From Mesorhizobium sp. AR07 (GTDB lineage Bacteria; Pseudomonadota; Alphaproteobacteria; Rhizobiales; Rhizobiaceae), in contig NZ_CP080525.1 of NCBI RefSeq assembly GCF_024746815.1, positions 2,170,001 through 2,234,000 of the forward strand: a DNA stretch of 64,000 nt, written 5' to 3'. A program made the position numbers and the translations under genes. The first letter of the stretch is position 1. Each line of letters opens with the position of its first letter. This document shows, in pieces, positions 1 to 8,589 of the stretch. The notes under the pieces were generated by a model, which did no database searches, was not told where the DNA came from, and was given only the letters and a program-made list of their open reading frames with translations.

Positions 1-2
1 AC

Positions 3-485
3 AGTGCCAAGCCGTTTGCTGGCAAGCCGCAGCCCAGAAGCCCGGCCGGGCCGCCCGAAGACAAGCAGGCGCCGTTCGAATCGGTGTCCGAGCTGCAGGA
101 GTTTTCGGCCCTTGCGTCGATGTCCTTGCAAGACCTCCACGCTGTTTTCACGGTCAACTCGGAGCGCAGCACGATCAGCGCCGATCGTGCGCCAAACCGT
201 CTTCGCGCTTTTCTTGCCCGCGGCAGCAGCGCTTCGGTCACCGAGGCGGCGGCCGATGCATCGGCCTACACGGTCGAATTGGTCGTGAGACGAGACGGAG
301 CCGGGATCACGGGCGAAGCCGGGTTCATCATCAAGAGGTCTCCGGCCGACCCCAAGGCGTTCTGGCGCCTCTCCCGAAGCCCGGTCACCGCAGCCGCCGC
401 ATCGCCGGAAGCCGCCGGCACCGCAGGTTGCGAGGTGCTTTTCGGCGCCGAGGCAGCGCAGATCCTGCAAGGGTGGAGCTCATGA
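3..485 (+). CDS. gspK: GspK minor pseudopilin, C-terminal part
   Basis: The reading frame is open from the left edge to a TGA at 483-485, so only the C-terminal ~160 residues are seen. The segment with SVSELQEF followed by a DLHAVFTVNSE stretch and a later APNRLRAFL resembles the second SAM-like region of GspK, where a residue search loop precedes the conserved Asn/Thr-Ala pair. GspK caps the pseudopilus tip with GspI and GspJ in type II secretion. The stop overlaps the gspE ATG (ATGA), which indicates translational coupling. Assignment rests mainly on position in the gsp operon plus this weak similarity. The true start lies outside the window; GTG at 84 is only the first start codon visible in frame. 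Confidence 0.65.
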   Translation, partial: SAKPFAGKPQPRSPAGPPEDKQAPFESVSELQEFSALASMSLQDLHAVFTVNSERSTISADRAPNRLRAFLARGSSASVTEAAADASAYTVELVVRRDGAGITGEAGFIIKRSPADPKAFWRLSRSPVTAAAASPEAAGTAGCEVLFGAEAAQILQGWSS

Positions 486-2149
486 ACGCCTCTTCCCAGA
501 CCCAGGGCCAGCCCCAAAACCAGACCCCGGGGATCGAGGCGTTTCTTGCCTTTCTCGAGGGCGAGAAAATGCTGACCGCGCACGCGGCCCAGCGCGCATT
601 GGGGGCATCGCGAACATCCGGACATCCGTTCGATACGGTGATGACCGAACTCGGGCTGATCGGCGAGCAGGAGCTTGCCGACAGCCTCAGCCGCTACCTG
701 AACGCACCGACGCCGGTCGAGATACCCGAACAGGTCAGCCCCGAAATGCTGGCAAGCGTGCCGCTGGCCTATCTGCGCGAAAACGCGATCCTGCCGCTGC
801 GGATGGATGCCGAGCAGCTGGTTGTCGCCGTGGCCGATCCGTTCTCGTCGGCAACCATCGACGCGCTCGCCTTTCACTATGAACGGACATTGGCGCTGCG
901 CATCTTGCCGAGGCGCACGATTGGCGAATGCATCGATCGCATCGAGCAATCGGCCATGGCTGCCGTTTCAAATGGCGGCAGCGGCGGCGAAACCCTGGAT
1001 TTCGGCCCCGACGACCTCGAACGGCTGAAGGATTTCGCCCGTGAGGCGCCGATCGTCCGCTTCGTCGCCGAGACAATCCACAAGGCGGTCGATGCGAGAG
1101 CCACCGACATTCACATCGAGCCGCTCGAGGACCACGTCCGCATCCGCTTCCGGCATGACGGCATGCTGTCCACCGTCGACACCGCCTCGATCGCGATGCT
1201 GTCCGGCATCTCCACCCGCATCAAGATCCTGTCGCGGCTCAACATTGCCGAGCGGCGCCTGCCGCAGGATGGGCGCATGCGCATCGCCGTGCGCGGCCGC
1301 GACGTCGACCTGCGCGTCTCGATCATTCCGTCGATTCACGGCGAAGCCATCGTGCTTCGAATTCTCGATCGCGCAGGCGTCGAATTGCGGTTGGAGAAGC
1401 TGGGTTTCGACGGCGCCGCGCAGGCGAAAATCCGCTCCATGTCGCAAGCCGCCAACGGCATCGTGCTGATCACCGGGCCGACCGGAAGCGGCAAAACGAC
1501 GACGCTCTATTCCATCCTCGCGGAGCGTTCGCGGCCGGATGTCAAGATTTTCACCGTCGAGGATCCGGTCGAATACCGGATGGCGGGCATCACCCAGCTG
1601 CAGGTCAATCCGGCGATCGACCTCGACTTTGCCGCCGCCCTGCGTTCGATCCTGCGGCAGGATCCCGATATCATCCTGCTCGGTGAAATCCGCGATCGCG
1701 AGACGGCGCAAGTCGCGGTGCAGGCGGCGCTGACCGGCCATCTGGTGTTTTCGACGCTGCACACCAACAGTGCCGCCGGCGCCCTGACGCGGCTTCGCGA
1801 CATGGGCATCGACGGCTATCTGCTCGGCGCGACGATCCGGGGCGTCATCGCGCAGCGGCTGCTGCGCCGCATCTGCCCGGCCTGCCACGGCGCGGAACAA
1901 ACCAGCCCGGCCTGCCGCACCTGCAACGGCTCCGGCTACAGCGGGCGCACGGTGACCTACGAAATGCTGCAGGTGTCGCCGCGCATCGCCGAACTGATCG
2001 ACCAGGGTGCCGGTGAAATGGAGATCGGGAAAATTGCGGCCGAGGACGACCTCGTGCCGATGTCGGTCCACGCCACCGCACTTGCCCGGTCGCGGGTCAC
2101 CACGATGGACGAGGTCCGGCGGGTCATCGATCTCGCGGGAGGTGGCTGA
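482..2149 (+). CDS. gspE: GspE type II secretion ATPase
   Basis: Cytoplasmic hexameric ATPase of the GspE/PilB family that powers pseudopilus assembly. With the ATG at 482 the protein has 555 residues, normal for the family. The N-terminal ~150 residues form the GspE N1/N2 region, followed by the catalytic part: Walker A GPTGSGKT at about 332-339, the Walker B region with LRQDPDIILLGEIRD, and a conserved His box (LTGHLVFSTLHTNSA). Four cysteines at about 465, 468, 478 and 481 (CPAC ... CRTC) form the zinc module typical of GspE. The start at 482 is preferred over the upstream in-frame codon at 428 because it makes the ATGA overlap with gspK. It overlaps gspF by one base at its 3' end. Confidence 0.95.
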   Translation: MNASSQTQGQPQNQTPGIEAFLAFLEGEKMLTAHAAQRALGASRTSGHPFDTVMTELGLIGEQELADSLSRYLNAPTPVEIPEQVSPEMLASVPLAYLRENAILPLRMDAEQLVVAVADPFSSATIDALAFHYERTLALRILPRRTIGECIDRIEQSAMAAVSNGGSGGETLDFGPDDLERLKDFAREAPIVRFVAETIHKAVDARATDIHIEPLEDHVRIRFRHDGMLSTVDTASIAMLSGISTRIKILSRLNIAERRLPQDGRMRIAVRGRDVDLRVSIIPSIHGEAIVLRILDRAGVELRLEKLGFDGAAQAKIRSMSQAANGIVLITGPTGSGKTTTLYSILAERSRPDVKIFTVEDPVEYRMAGITQLQVNPAIDLDFAAALRSILRQDPDIILLGEIRDRETAQVAVQAALTGHLVFSTLHTNSAAGALTRLRDMGIDGYLLGATIRGVIAQRLLRRICPACHGAEQTSPACRTCNGSGYSGRTVTYEMLQVSPRIAELIDQGAGEMEIGKIAAEDDLVPMSVHATALARSRVTTMDEVRRVIDLAGGG

Positions 2150-3366
2150 TGCCGGCCTTTGCCTATCGCGCCTATCTCGTCGACGGCAGCACCGAGACCG
2201 GCGTCCTCGATGCGTCGACCAAGCAGGATGCCGCCCGCAAACTGGCGCAGCAGGGCCGCCGTTCCTATCATCTTGCCCCGGTGAACGGCGACAGGCAGCA
2301 GCTTCGCCTGCCGGGGCGCAGCGCGCTGACCTTTACCCGAAGGGTCGATCTCAGCCGCCTGTTTTCCGAGCTTTCGGTGCTTCTGAATGCCGGTTTCACG
2401 GTCGACCGCGCCTTGAGCGCCTTCATCTCGGGCCAGGCCAACCACCAGCGGCGCCAACAGCTGCAATCGGTGCTCGATCTGACGACAGGCGGCCGGCCGA
2501 TCGCCGAAGCCTTTGCCGGCCTGCCGGGCATCACCTCCGACGTTGCCGCCTTGCTCGCCAGCGGCGAACGCAGCGGCAAGATGGCCTATATATGCCAGCG
2601 GCTGGCGGATGCGTTCGAGGCAACGGCCAAGCGCCGCGCGGCAATCGTCGAGGCGCTGGCCTATCCGGCTTTCCTGCTGCTGGTCATGAGCGGCGCGCTG
2701 GTCATTCTGGCCACGGTTCTGGTGCCGGCGCTGGAGCCGATCTTCGAGGGCTCATCCGCCCCAAAGCCGTTCACCATGACCGTGCTTTCGGCGTTCGGCA
2801 CGGTGTTCAGGGACTACCCGTTCGTTTTCCCGCTGGCGGCGGTCCTGGGTCTGCTTTCCTATCTTTTTCTGTCCCGCTCGGCCGGCGCCAGAAAGCAGTT
2901 TTCGCATTGGCTGTTGAAGATCCCGTTGATTGGCGCGCTGGTCAGGGATGCCGTGGTCGCGCGCTACCTGGAAACGCTAGCGCTGTTGCTCGGCAATGGC
3001 GTGGCGATGACCGAAGCGCTTGGCCTGGCCGCCAACGTTTCCAGGCAAAGTTCACTGGCGGCAAGCTTCGCCACCATCGAGGAAACCGTCGCAAATGGCG
3101 CCCGCCTGCATGGCGCGATCGTCAAGGCGGGGATTTTCGACAACGCGACGATGTCGCTGGTCTCGCTCGGCGAAGAGGCGAATGCCCTGCCGGTGGTGCT
3201 GGATCGCGCGGCGAAAATGCTTCAGCTGACATTGAGCAGGCGGATCGACACGGTGCTGAAGCTGCTGACGCCGGCGCTGACGATTTCGCTCGGTTTTCTG
3301 GTCGGCAGCCTGGTCATTTCGGTGATGACCACGATCCTCAGCATCAACGATCTGGCGCTGCAATGA
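2149..3366 (+). CDS. gspF: GspF inner-membrane platform protein
   Basis: Polytopic inner-membrane protein of the GspF/PilC family, the platform on which GspE acts. It has 405 residues, the usual length. Two homologous cytoplasmic helical domains are visible (LSRLFSELSVLLNAGFTVDRAL near residue 70 and YLETLALLLGNGVAMTEAL near 275), separated by hydrophobic segments around 170-190 and 220-240, with a last membrane helix near the C-terminus (LTISLGFLVGSLVISVMTTIL). The N-terminal MPAFAYRAYLVDGS is the typical beginning. The start codon shares a base with the gspE stop and the stop overlaps the gspH start. Confidence 0.95.
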   Translation: MPAFAYRAYLVDGSTETGVLDASTKQDAARKLAQQGRRSYHLAPVNGDRQQLRLPGRSALTFTRRVDLSRLFSELSVLLNAGFTVDRALSAFISGQANHQRRQQLQSVLDLTTGGRPIAEAFAGLPGITSDVAALLASGERSGKMAYICQRLADAFEATAKRRAAIVEALAYPAFLLLVMSGALVILATVLVPALEPIFEGSSAPKPFTMTVLSAFGTVFRDYPFVFPLAAVLGLLSYLFLSRSAGARKQFSHWLLKIPLIGALVRDAVVARYLETLALLLGNGVAMTEALGLAANVSRQSSLAASFATIEETVANGARLHGAIVKAGIFDNATMSLVSLGEEANALPVVLDRAAKMLQLTLSRRIDTVLKLLTPALTISLGFLVGSLVISVMTTILSINDLALQ

Positions 3367-3836
3367 CAGCCGCGCCAGGAGCCAGCGCACCGGCGGACGC
3401 AACGGCCGGATTCACCCTGGTCGAAATGCTGGTCGTGCTGGCGATCATGGCCCTCGTCGCGGCCATCGCCGCACCGGGGCTGGTCAGCAACTATCGCACC
3501 AAGACCGTGGAGACGCTGGCCGGCGAGATCACCATGCGGCTGCGCCTGGCGCGCACATCGGCAATCGCCACCGCCAGGCCGAAGCAGGTCGTTGTCGATC
3601 TCGGCACCCGCACCGTCCGTTTTGGCGAGCGAGATAGCATCGCCCTGCCGGACGATGTCAAAATGACCGTAATCACTGGTCAGGAGACTGTCGTCGCCGG
3701 CCGGCAGACGGTCTTGACCTTCCTGCCCGATGGCAGCGCTTCCGGCATGGACATTTCCCTGCAGCAAAAAGGTCGGACCACGCGCATTGCCGTCAATTGG
3801 CTGACCGGGCTTCCAACGTGGCGCACACTGCCATGA
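3363..3836 (+). CDS. gspH: GspH minor pseudopilin
   Basis: Minor pseudopilin of the T2SS, 157 residues. A short leader ends in Gly16, followed by the type III (class 3) prepilin signal FTLVEMLVVLAIM; the conserved +5 Glu is Glu21, so this is a substrate of the prepilin peptidase encoded at 5422-5915. A GspH-type C-terminal beta domain follows (TVRFGERDSIALPDDV, FLPDGSASG). The ATG at 3363 overlaps the gspF stop. The long open frame extending upstream into gspF is a shadow. The stop overlaps the gspI ATG. Confidence 0.88.
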   Translation: MTAAPGASAPADATAGFTLVEMLVVLAIMALVAAIAAPGLVSNYRTKTVETLAGEITMRLRLARTSAIATARPKQVVVDLGTRTVRFGERDSIALPDDVKMTVITGQETVVAGRQTVLTFLPDGSASGMDISLQQKGRTTRIAVNWLTGLPTWRTLP

Positions 3837-4195
3837 CCGGGCCATCGTCGCAGCCCTCTCCCGAAGACGGATTTTCGATCCTGGAGATGATCGTCGCCAT
3901 GACGATCCTGGCGCTTGTGCTGGGCATTGCCAGCCAGTCGATCGTGCTGGCCAGCCGCAGCATCACTGCCGCCAAGCGCCAGGTCGAAGCCGCCAGGACC
4001 GTCCGTGCGATGCTGACCGACTACGAAGCCCAAGTCCAATCCACGACACAATCCGGCTGGACCCTGAAGACCCGCACGATAGGGGTGGCGAAGGCGAAGG
4101 TAACCGCTGTCATCATCGAGAAGGCGGGTGGAGCATTTCCAGGCGGGCCGTTTCTGACCTTCGTGCCCGTACAGGGCAAGGCTGCTGCCCCGTGA
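3833..4195 (+). CDS. gspI: GspI minor pseudopilin
   Basis: Minor pseudopilin of 120 residues, with the prepilin motif G13-FSILEMIVAMTILALVLG; Glu18 is the +5 residue. The pattern SITAAKRQVEAARTVRAML resembles the GspI alpha helix that extends from the membrane segment. GspI nucleates the tip complex with GspJ and GspK, and these three flank each other here. The ATG at 3833 overlaps the gspH stop (ATGA), so it is chosen over the in-frame codon at 3797. The stop overlaps the gspJ GTG. Confidence 0.85.
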   Translation: MTGPSSQPSPEDGFSILEMIVAMTILALVLGIASQSIVLASRSITAAKRQVEAARTVRAMLTDYEAQVQSTTQSGWTLKTRTIGVAKAKVTAVIIEKAGGAFPGGPFLTFVPVQGKAAAP

Positions 4196-4932
4196 GCGGC
4201 CTGTTCTTCCGGGCACGATCGAATGTCCGCGCCGATCGCAAGCGTCTTTCAGGCGCCCTTCCGCCGGGCCGCAAATCGCCGCCGGGACCATCGGCATCGG
4301 TTGAGGGATTTGCGCTCATCGATGTGTTGGTCGGGCTCGCCCTGATCGGCGTGATTACATCGCTGATGATGGTCTTTCTCGGCCAGGCCCGAACGATGAT
4401 GCGCATCGAAAAGGCAACCGAATTCCAGATGGAGGTCGATGCCGCATCGCGGTTTCTGAAAACGGCGATCAGCCATGCCGAGCCATTGCCATTGTCCAAG
4501 TCGACGCCGGACATGGTGCTTTATCTCAACGGCGACAGTGCCCGGATTGAATTCAACGCCGTTCAGGCGATCGGCTTCAAATCCTCCGCTCTGCGCGAAA
4601 TTGCCGTTTCGCTTGGCGATGGAGGCCAGGCCGGAGGGGCGCTGGCCATTGTCCAGAAAACCCGGCGCGGCGGCGACGCCAGCGCATCGAAGCCGAGCGA
4701 ACCGGTGCGGCTGATCGGCGGCGTCACCGCCATGAGATTCGAGTATCTCGACAGTTCGGCCGCCCCCTCATCATGGGTGCCGAACTGGAATGCATCACGG
4801 CGCCTGCCCAGCGCCGTGCGCTTCACCATCTCGGTGCTGCGGGACGGCGCGGCCTATTCGTCGAGAGGTCTTGCACGCCTCGACCTGGCAAATCCGCCGG
4901 TGCCGCGCACGAATTCGCTCCTTTCGAAATGA
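4192..4932 (+). CDS. gspJ: GspJ minor pseudopilin
   Basis: Minor pseudopilin of 246 residues, beginning with GTG at 4192, overlapping the gspI stop. The leader is long (39 residues) and basic, then G39-FALIDVLVGLALIGVITSL. The +5 position is Asp44 instead of the usual Glu, a conservative but uncommon change. The C-terminal part (MRFEYLDSSAAPSSWVPNW, then SAVRFTISVL) matches the GspJ pattern of a Trp-containing segment followed by a strand with a Pro/Ala-Val-x-Phe turn. It is the last gene of the plus-strand gsp block; only 13 bases separate it from the convergent gspG. Confidence 0.85.
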   Translation: MSGLFFRARSNVRADRKRLSGALPPGRKSPPGPSASVEGFALIDVLVGLALIGVITSLMMVFLGQARTMMRIEKATEFQMEVDAASRFLKTAISHAEPLPLSKSTPDMVLYLNGDSARIEFNAVQAIGFKSSALREIAVSLGDGGQAGGALAIVQKTRRGGDASASKPSEPVRLIGGVTAMRFEYLDSSAAPSSWVPNWNASRRLPSAVRFTISVLRDGAAYSSRGLARLDLANPPVPRTNSLLSK

Positions 4933-4945
4933 AATCCTTGTTCCC

Positions 4946-5422
4946 TCAGTTGGAGACGTCCTGGTCTTCACCGGTTCCGTCCGGCTTGCCGTCTTTGCCA
5001 AAGGTGCGGATGATCACACCGCTCCCATCGGCCTTGACTTCGTAGGAATAAGGCCTCCCCCACGGATCCTTCAGGCCGGTTGTTCCCTTGAGATAGGGCC
5101 CGTTCCAACGCGGTTCGCCGGCGGGCGCGGTGACCAGGGCCGAGAGCCCCTCTTCCGCGGTCGGATATTTCGCATTGTCGACATAGTAGAGTTCGAGCGC
5201 GCTTTCGATGTTGCGAATTTGCGCCTTGGCGGCATTGGTCCTGGCCGAACCGAGATAGCGCAGGACCTGTGGCGCGGCCAGCGTCGCGATCAACGCGATG
5301 ATGGCGAGCACGACCAGGAGCTCGACCAGGGTGAAGCCGCTTTCGCGATCGTCGCTTTCGCCGCCAGATTTTCTGGCGCGGCCGGATTTTTCGGAAAGTC
5401 GAGTGAAGCGCGGAGTGATCAT
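4946..5422 (-). CDS. gspG: GspG major pseudopilin
   Basis: Major pseudopilin that forms the T2SS pseudopilus, 158 residues from the ATG at 5422. The leader is 29 residues and ends in Gly29, followed by FTLVELLVVLAIIALIATLAAP with Glu34 at +5. The GspG core is clear: an alpha spine with a predicted link to the first calcium-type loop (YYVDNAKYPTAEEGLSAL), then WNGPYLKG, DPWGRPYSYEV and a Gly/Asp-rich calcium loop near the C-terminus. It overlaps the upstream prepilin peptidase gene by one base (TGATG). It lies on the opposite strand from gspE-J, in the gspD-O-G block. Confidence 0.95.
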   Translation of the reverse strand: MITPRFTRLSEKSGRARKSGGESDDRESGFTLVELLVVLAIIALIATLAAPQVLRYLGSARTNAAKAQIRNIESALELYYVDNAKYPTAEEGLSALVTAPAGEPRWNGPYLKGTTGLKDPWGRPYSYEVKADGSGVIIRTFGKDGKPDGTGEDQDVSN

Positions 5423-5915
5423 CAGAGCAGTCCCATGTTCAAACCTGCGAATTGCTCCAGCCCCCAGCTGCAGCCGAGGCCGATGGCGATAAACGGACCG
5501 AAGGCGACACGGGCCTGCACTGCTGCCGGCCCTGTCGCGAGGACTTGCCCGCCGACGAACAGCAGAGCGCTGGCGCTGGCGATGAACAGCAGCACCGGCA
5601 GCAGCAGCGGGCTGATCCAGCATGCGGCAGCGGCCAGCATCTTGACGTCGCCGAGACCGAGACCGATCCTGCCCGTCATGAGGAAATGACCGCGCCGGAT
5701 CAGCCAGGCAGCAGCAAAGGTCACGGCGGCAAACAGGAGGTGTACGGGGAGGCCATCCGCTTCCGTCGCCATCTGATAGAAAAGGCCGATGCCGGCCAGC
5801 GCCAGGTTGAGCCCGCCGGGATGATCTGCCTGCGGAAATCGGCGATCGAAATCGCGGCGAGAACGGCCACCAGGGCGACCGTGGCAGCCAGCACGAGAGA
5901 TGGGTGCGCAGCCAT
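5422..5915 (-). pseudogene. gspO: GspO-type prepilin peptidase, frameshifted
   Basis: Type IV prepilin peptidase (A24 aspartic family), needed to cleave the leaders of GspG-K. The N-terminal frame, from ATG 5915 (TTG 5921 also possible), holds the first catalytic Asp in ISIADFRRQIIP. The rest, in another frame, holds the second in GLGDVKML followed by hydrophobic helices. The frames fit perfectly (IIPAG then LNLALAGIGLF) if one base is restored in the C3 tract at 5812-5814, so the break is a single-base deletion in a homopolymer. Both catalytic aspartates exist but are not in one frame. Either a true inactivating mutation or a sequencing error. It overlaps gspD and gspG at its ends, as in an intact operon. 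Confidence 0.8.
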
Positions 5916-5917
5916 CG

Positions 5918-8044
5918 TCAATACGCCAGCCTCTTCAGGTCCTGTTGCAGCTTGGTGCCGCCGCGTCGCTTCTGGATCGGCGTCTGCAGGCTGATCTTGC
6001 CGCGGAATTCGTCCGTCACTTCGCGGGCTTCGTTGATGTCACGGACAACATGCGGCCTGATAAAGATGATCAGTTCGGTACGTCCGATACTGTCCGTCTT
6101 TTGCTTGAACGCGTTGCCGATAATCGGGATGTCGCCGAGGATAGGCACCTGAGTGCGGTCGACATTGTTGCGCGACTGGATGAGGCCGCCCAGCGCCAGG
6201 CTCTCGCCATCGTTGACCAGAACGCGGGTCTGGATCTTGCGCTGCTGGATGGTCGGCGAATCGATACCGGAGCTGGTCGTCTTGGTCACATTGCTGACCT
6301 CCTGCTCGATGTCGAGCATGACCCTGCCGGCATTGTTGATGCGTGGCGTCACCGTCAGGATGACGCCTGTGTCCTTCATCTCGACCGAGACGACCGGCGA
6401 GCTGCCGAGCGTCTGGTCCACCACTTGCCTTGTGGCGATGGGCACCTGGTCGCCGACCTGCAATACCGCTTTCTGGTTGTTCAGGGCCATGATGGTGGGC
6501 GCCGAGATGACATTGACGTCGGTGATACTGGACAAGGCGTTCAGCGTCACCTGGATGTTATCGGTCGCATAGCTCCAGTTGAAGCCGGGGAGCGCTGCCG
6601 CGGCGGCGCCCTTGGCCACGTCCGACAGCGAAATCTTCATGCCGCCATTCTCGAAGAACCAGCGCAGGCCGTATTTCAGATCGTCGTTGAGCGTGACTTC
6701 GGCGATGACGGCTTCCAGCATGACTTGCGTCGGCAGCACGTCGACCTTGGCCAGGATCTGCTCGATGCGTGCGTAGTCGCGCGCCGTGGTCTGGATCAGC
6801 AGCGCATTGTTTTCGATATCGGCGACGACGGTGGCGTGGGTGGGCGGCTGTCCGTCCTGCAGCGGGGGCAGCGAAGGCGACGGCCCGGTCAATGGCGCCG
6901 GCGTGACGCCGTCCGACTGCATGGCGATCGGGGTCTGGTCGGGCGACACGTTCGAGCCGCCCGATCCCCCTTCGGTCTTGACCGAAGTGCCGAGAACGGA
7001 GCTCAGCACCGCGGCCAGTTCCTTGGCCGGGCGGTTCTGTATCTGGTAGACGAAGAGCTGGTCTTCGTTGGTCTCGGCCAGCTTGTCGAGCTTGTTGATC
7101 CAGGTCGCCGCCCGGCTGAGATAGGCCGGGCGCGAGGTGATCACCAGCACCGAATTCAGCCGGTCGTTGGGGATGAACTGGATGAGCTTGGCACCCGGCC
7201 CATCCTTGGTGCCGAAGATCGAATTGAGTTCGGCGGCAACCGCCTCCGGTTTGGAGGTCTTCAGCGGATGCAGCGCCACCGACATGCCGCGCATCCAGTC
7301 GACGTCGAACACCGAAACCGCTTCGCGAATGGCATTAAGGTCGCTGTCGTTGCCGGCGACGGTGATCAGGTTGCGGGTGGAATCGACCCGGAGCACCGAG
7401 CCCTGGCGGGTGATCGGCTCGAGAATGGTCTTCATTTCGTCGGCGGCGATGAATTGCAGCTGCAGCACCTGCACCTTGACGCCGGGGCCGGACGGCGAAA
7501 CCGACGGCACGCTGACCGGCGGTGTGCTGGACATGACTTCGGAAAGCGGCACGACCTGGTAGGTGCCGCCGCGGTTGGTGATGCCGGCCGCGTTCACCGC
7601 CAGCGCCGATTGCAGGATGTCGATCAGCGCATCCTTCGACACCGGCTGCGAGGTCTGCAGCGTCACCGTGCCCTGCACGCGCGGGTCGACAATGTAGTTG
7701 AGGTGCAGGGCGTCGCCGAGCACCGCCTTGGCCGCCGCGGCAATCGGCGCGTTGACCAGATTGAGTTCGTATTGGCCCGAGCCATCGGTCGTCACCTTGG
7801 TGACAGGGGCGCCCGACGAGACAAACTGGCCCGAGCCCTGATACTGCGTGCCGGTAAAGCGCTGCGCCTGGCCGGCTGCCGACGTGACGGCGCCCGGCCC
7901 GGTATATCCTGCCCGCAAGGGGGAGTTCCTGGCGTGCAGGCTGTCGATGGTTTCGGTGAAGAAGTCCTTGCCAGGCGCGGACGTGCAGCCGGCAATCGCC
8001 AGCAGCGTGCACAACACGACGCGATTACTCGGCTTGATCGACAT
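5918..8044 (-). CDS. gspD: GspD outer-membrane secretin
   Basis: Secretin that forms the outer-membrane channel of the T2SS; 708 residues from the ATG at 8044. The N-terminus is a lipoprotein signal with a lipobox ending at Cys20 (LLAIAGC), in place of the usual Sec-only signal. N0/N1-N3 modules follow (LNLVNAPIAAAAKAVLGDAL, then repeated VLVITSRPAYLSRAATWINKLD-type units), with a Gly/Ser/Pro-rich linker around residue 380-420. The C-terminal secretin domain carries VPIATRQVVDQ and VPILGDIPIIGNAF. Upstream in-frame codons to 8086 would put charged residues ahead of the signal, so 8044 is preferred. First gene of the gspD-O-G block. Confidence 0.93.
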   Translation of the reverse strand: MSIKPSNRVVLCTLLAIAGCTSAPGKDFFTETIDSLHARNSPLRAGYTGPGAVTSAAGQAQRFTGTQYQGSGQFVSSGAPVTKVTTDGSGQYELNLVNAPIAAAAKAVLGDALHLNYIVDPRVQGTVTLQTSQPVSKDALIDILQSALAVNAAGITNRGGTYQVVPLSEVMSSTPPVSVPSVSPSGPGVKVQVLQLQFIAADEMKTILEPITRQGSVLRVDSTRNLITVAGNDSDLNAIREAVSVFDVDWMRGMSVALHPLKTSKPEAVAAELNSIFGTKDGPGAKLIQFIPNDRLNSVLVITSRPAYLSRAATWINKLDKLAETNEDQLFVYQIQNRPAKELAAVLSSVLGTSVKTEGGSGGSNVSPDQTPIAMQSDGVTPAPLTGPSPSLPPLQDGQPPTHATVVADIENNALLIQTTARDYARIEQILAKVDVLPTQVMLEAVIAEVTLNDDLKYGLRWFFENGGMKISLSDVAKGAAAAALPGFNWSYATDNIQVTLNALSSITDVNVISAPTIMALNNQKAVLQVGDQVPIATRQVVDQTLGSSPVVSVEMKDTGVILTVTPRINNAGRVMLDIEQEVSNVTKTTSSGIDSPTIQQRKIQTRVLVNDGESLALGGLIQSRNNVDRTQVPILGDIPIIGNAFKQKTDSIGRTELIIFIRPHVVRDINEAREVTDEFRGKISLQTPIQKRRGGTKLQQDLKRLAY

Positions 8045-8352
8045 CCACCCGATTCCCCTGGGTTCCCAGTCTAGGGCTTCTTGCAAGCGGATGTTTGGAA
8101 TGATGGGGGTCTTGTGGGTCTATCCACAGGGTTGGTGGTGGACGGTCCAATTCCAGTTTGCCCGGCAATCCGATCCAAAAATGCCTCGGTAAAAAAAGTG
8201 CACTGTCACCGTAATTCGTAATTCCAGTGCATGTCGCTCAACGACGGCTGTTCCTGGAGGTCCGCTATGGCCCGACCCGGCATCCCAGTGCGGACTTTCC
8301 CACCATTGCCGCCCCTGCTGTTGATGGAACGGACCAGCACGGAGTTCTCGGA
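8045..8352. other. Intergenic region between gspD and a small hypothetical gene
   Basis: A 308-base divergent spacer that must hold the gspD promoter on minus and probably a promoter for the small plus-strand gene. Its most notable content is the inverted repeat at 8199-8231, with a tandem GTAATTC pair inside, and an A7 run at 8191-8197. No convincing extra gene is visible. Confidence 0.5.
8199..8231. promoter_or_regulatory. Inverted repeat enclosing a tandem heptamer
   Basis: TGCACTG at 8199-8205 and CAGTGCA at 8225-8231 are perfect 7-bp inverted arms. Between them lie two exact head-to-tail copies of GTAATTC (8211-8217 and 8218-8224). The layout suggests a protein-binding site in the divergent spacer between gspD and the small plus-strand gene. 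No regulator can be named from sequence alone. Confidence 0.35.
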
Positions 8353-8589
8353 ATGGATGCGAGAGAGATGCAGGCGATCGGCGACACCCTCATGAGGATC
8401 GTGACGCCGGACATGACGCCCAAGCAGTTGATCAAGGCAGCCCGCAAGGAACACCCAAGCGCCTCAAAGAAAGACATCGCAAGGGCCGCGTTCTTTTCGA
8501 TTATCTCGAACGCCGATCGGGACATGGGCAAGGCCAAGAACTTGCAGACCTTCGCCCTTGCCGAACGGACACAAAACTCTGACGATTGA
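8353..8589 (+). CDS. Small hypothetical protein
   Basis: A 78-residue cytoplasmic protein if started at the ATG at 8353, which follows a GGAG at 8341. The alternative upstream in-frame ATG at 8230 gives 119 residues, but with an Arg/Pro-rich extension that does not look conserved. The protein is helical: REMQAIGDTLMRIV, then TPKQLIKAARKEHPSASKKDIARAAFFSI, so it could be a small adaptor or DNA-associated protein. I do not recognise the family. It stands alone between gspD and the DUF5996 gene. Confidence 0.5.
   Translation: MDAREMQAIGDTLMRIVTPDMTPKQLIKAARKEHPSASKKDIARAAFFSIISNADRDMGKAKNLQTFALAERTQNSDD

Noticed and set aside
2007..3362. Long upstream part of the gspH reading frame
   Set aside because: It overlaps gspF out of frame; the pseudopilin leader fits only the start at 3363.
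5900..8074. 724-codon plus-strand frame antisense to gspD
   Set aside because: Shadow of the secretin gene; repetitive Arg/Asp/Gly composition typical of antisense high-GC frames.
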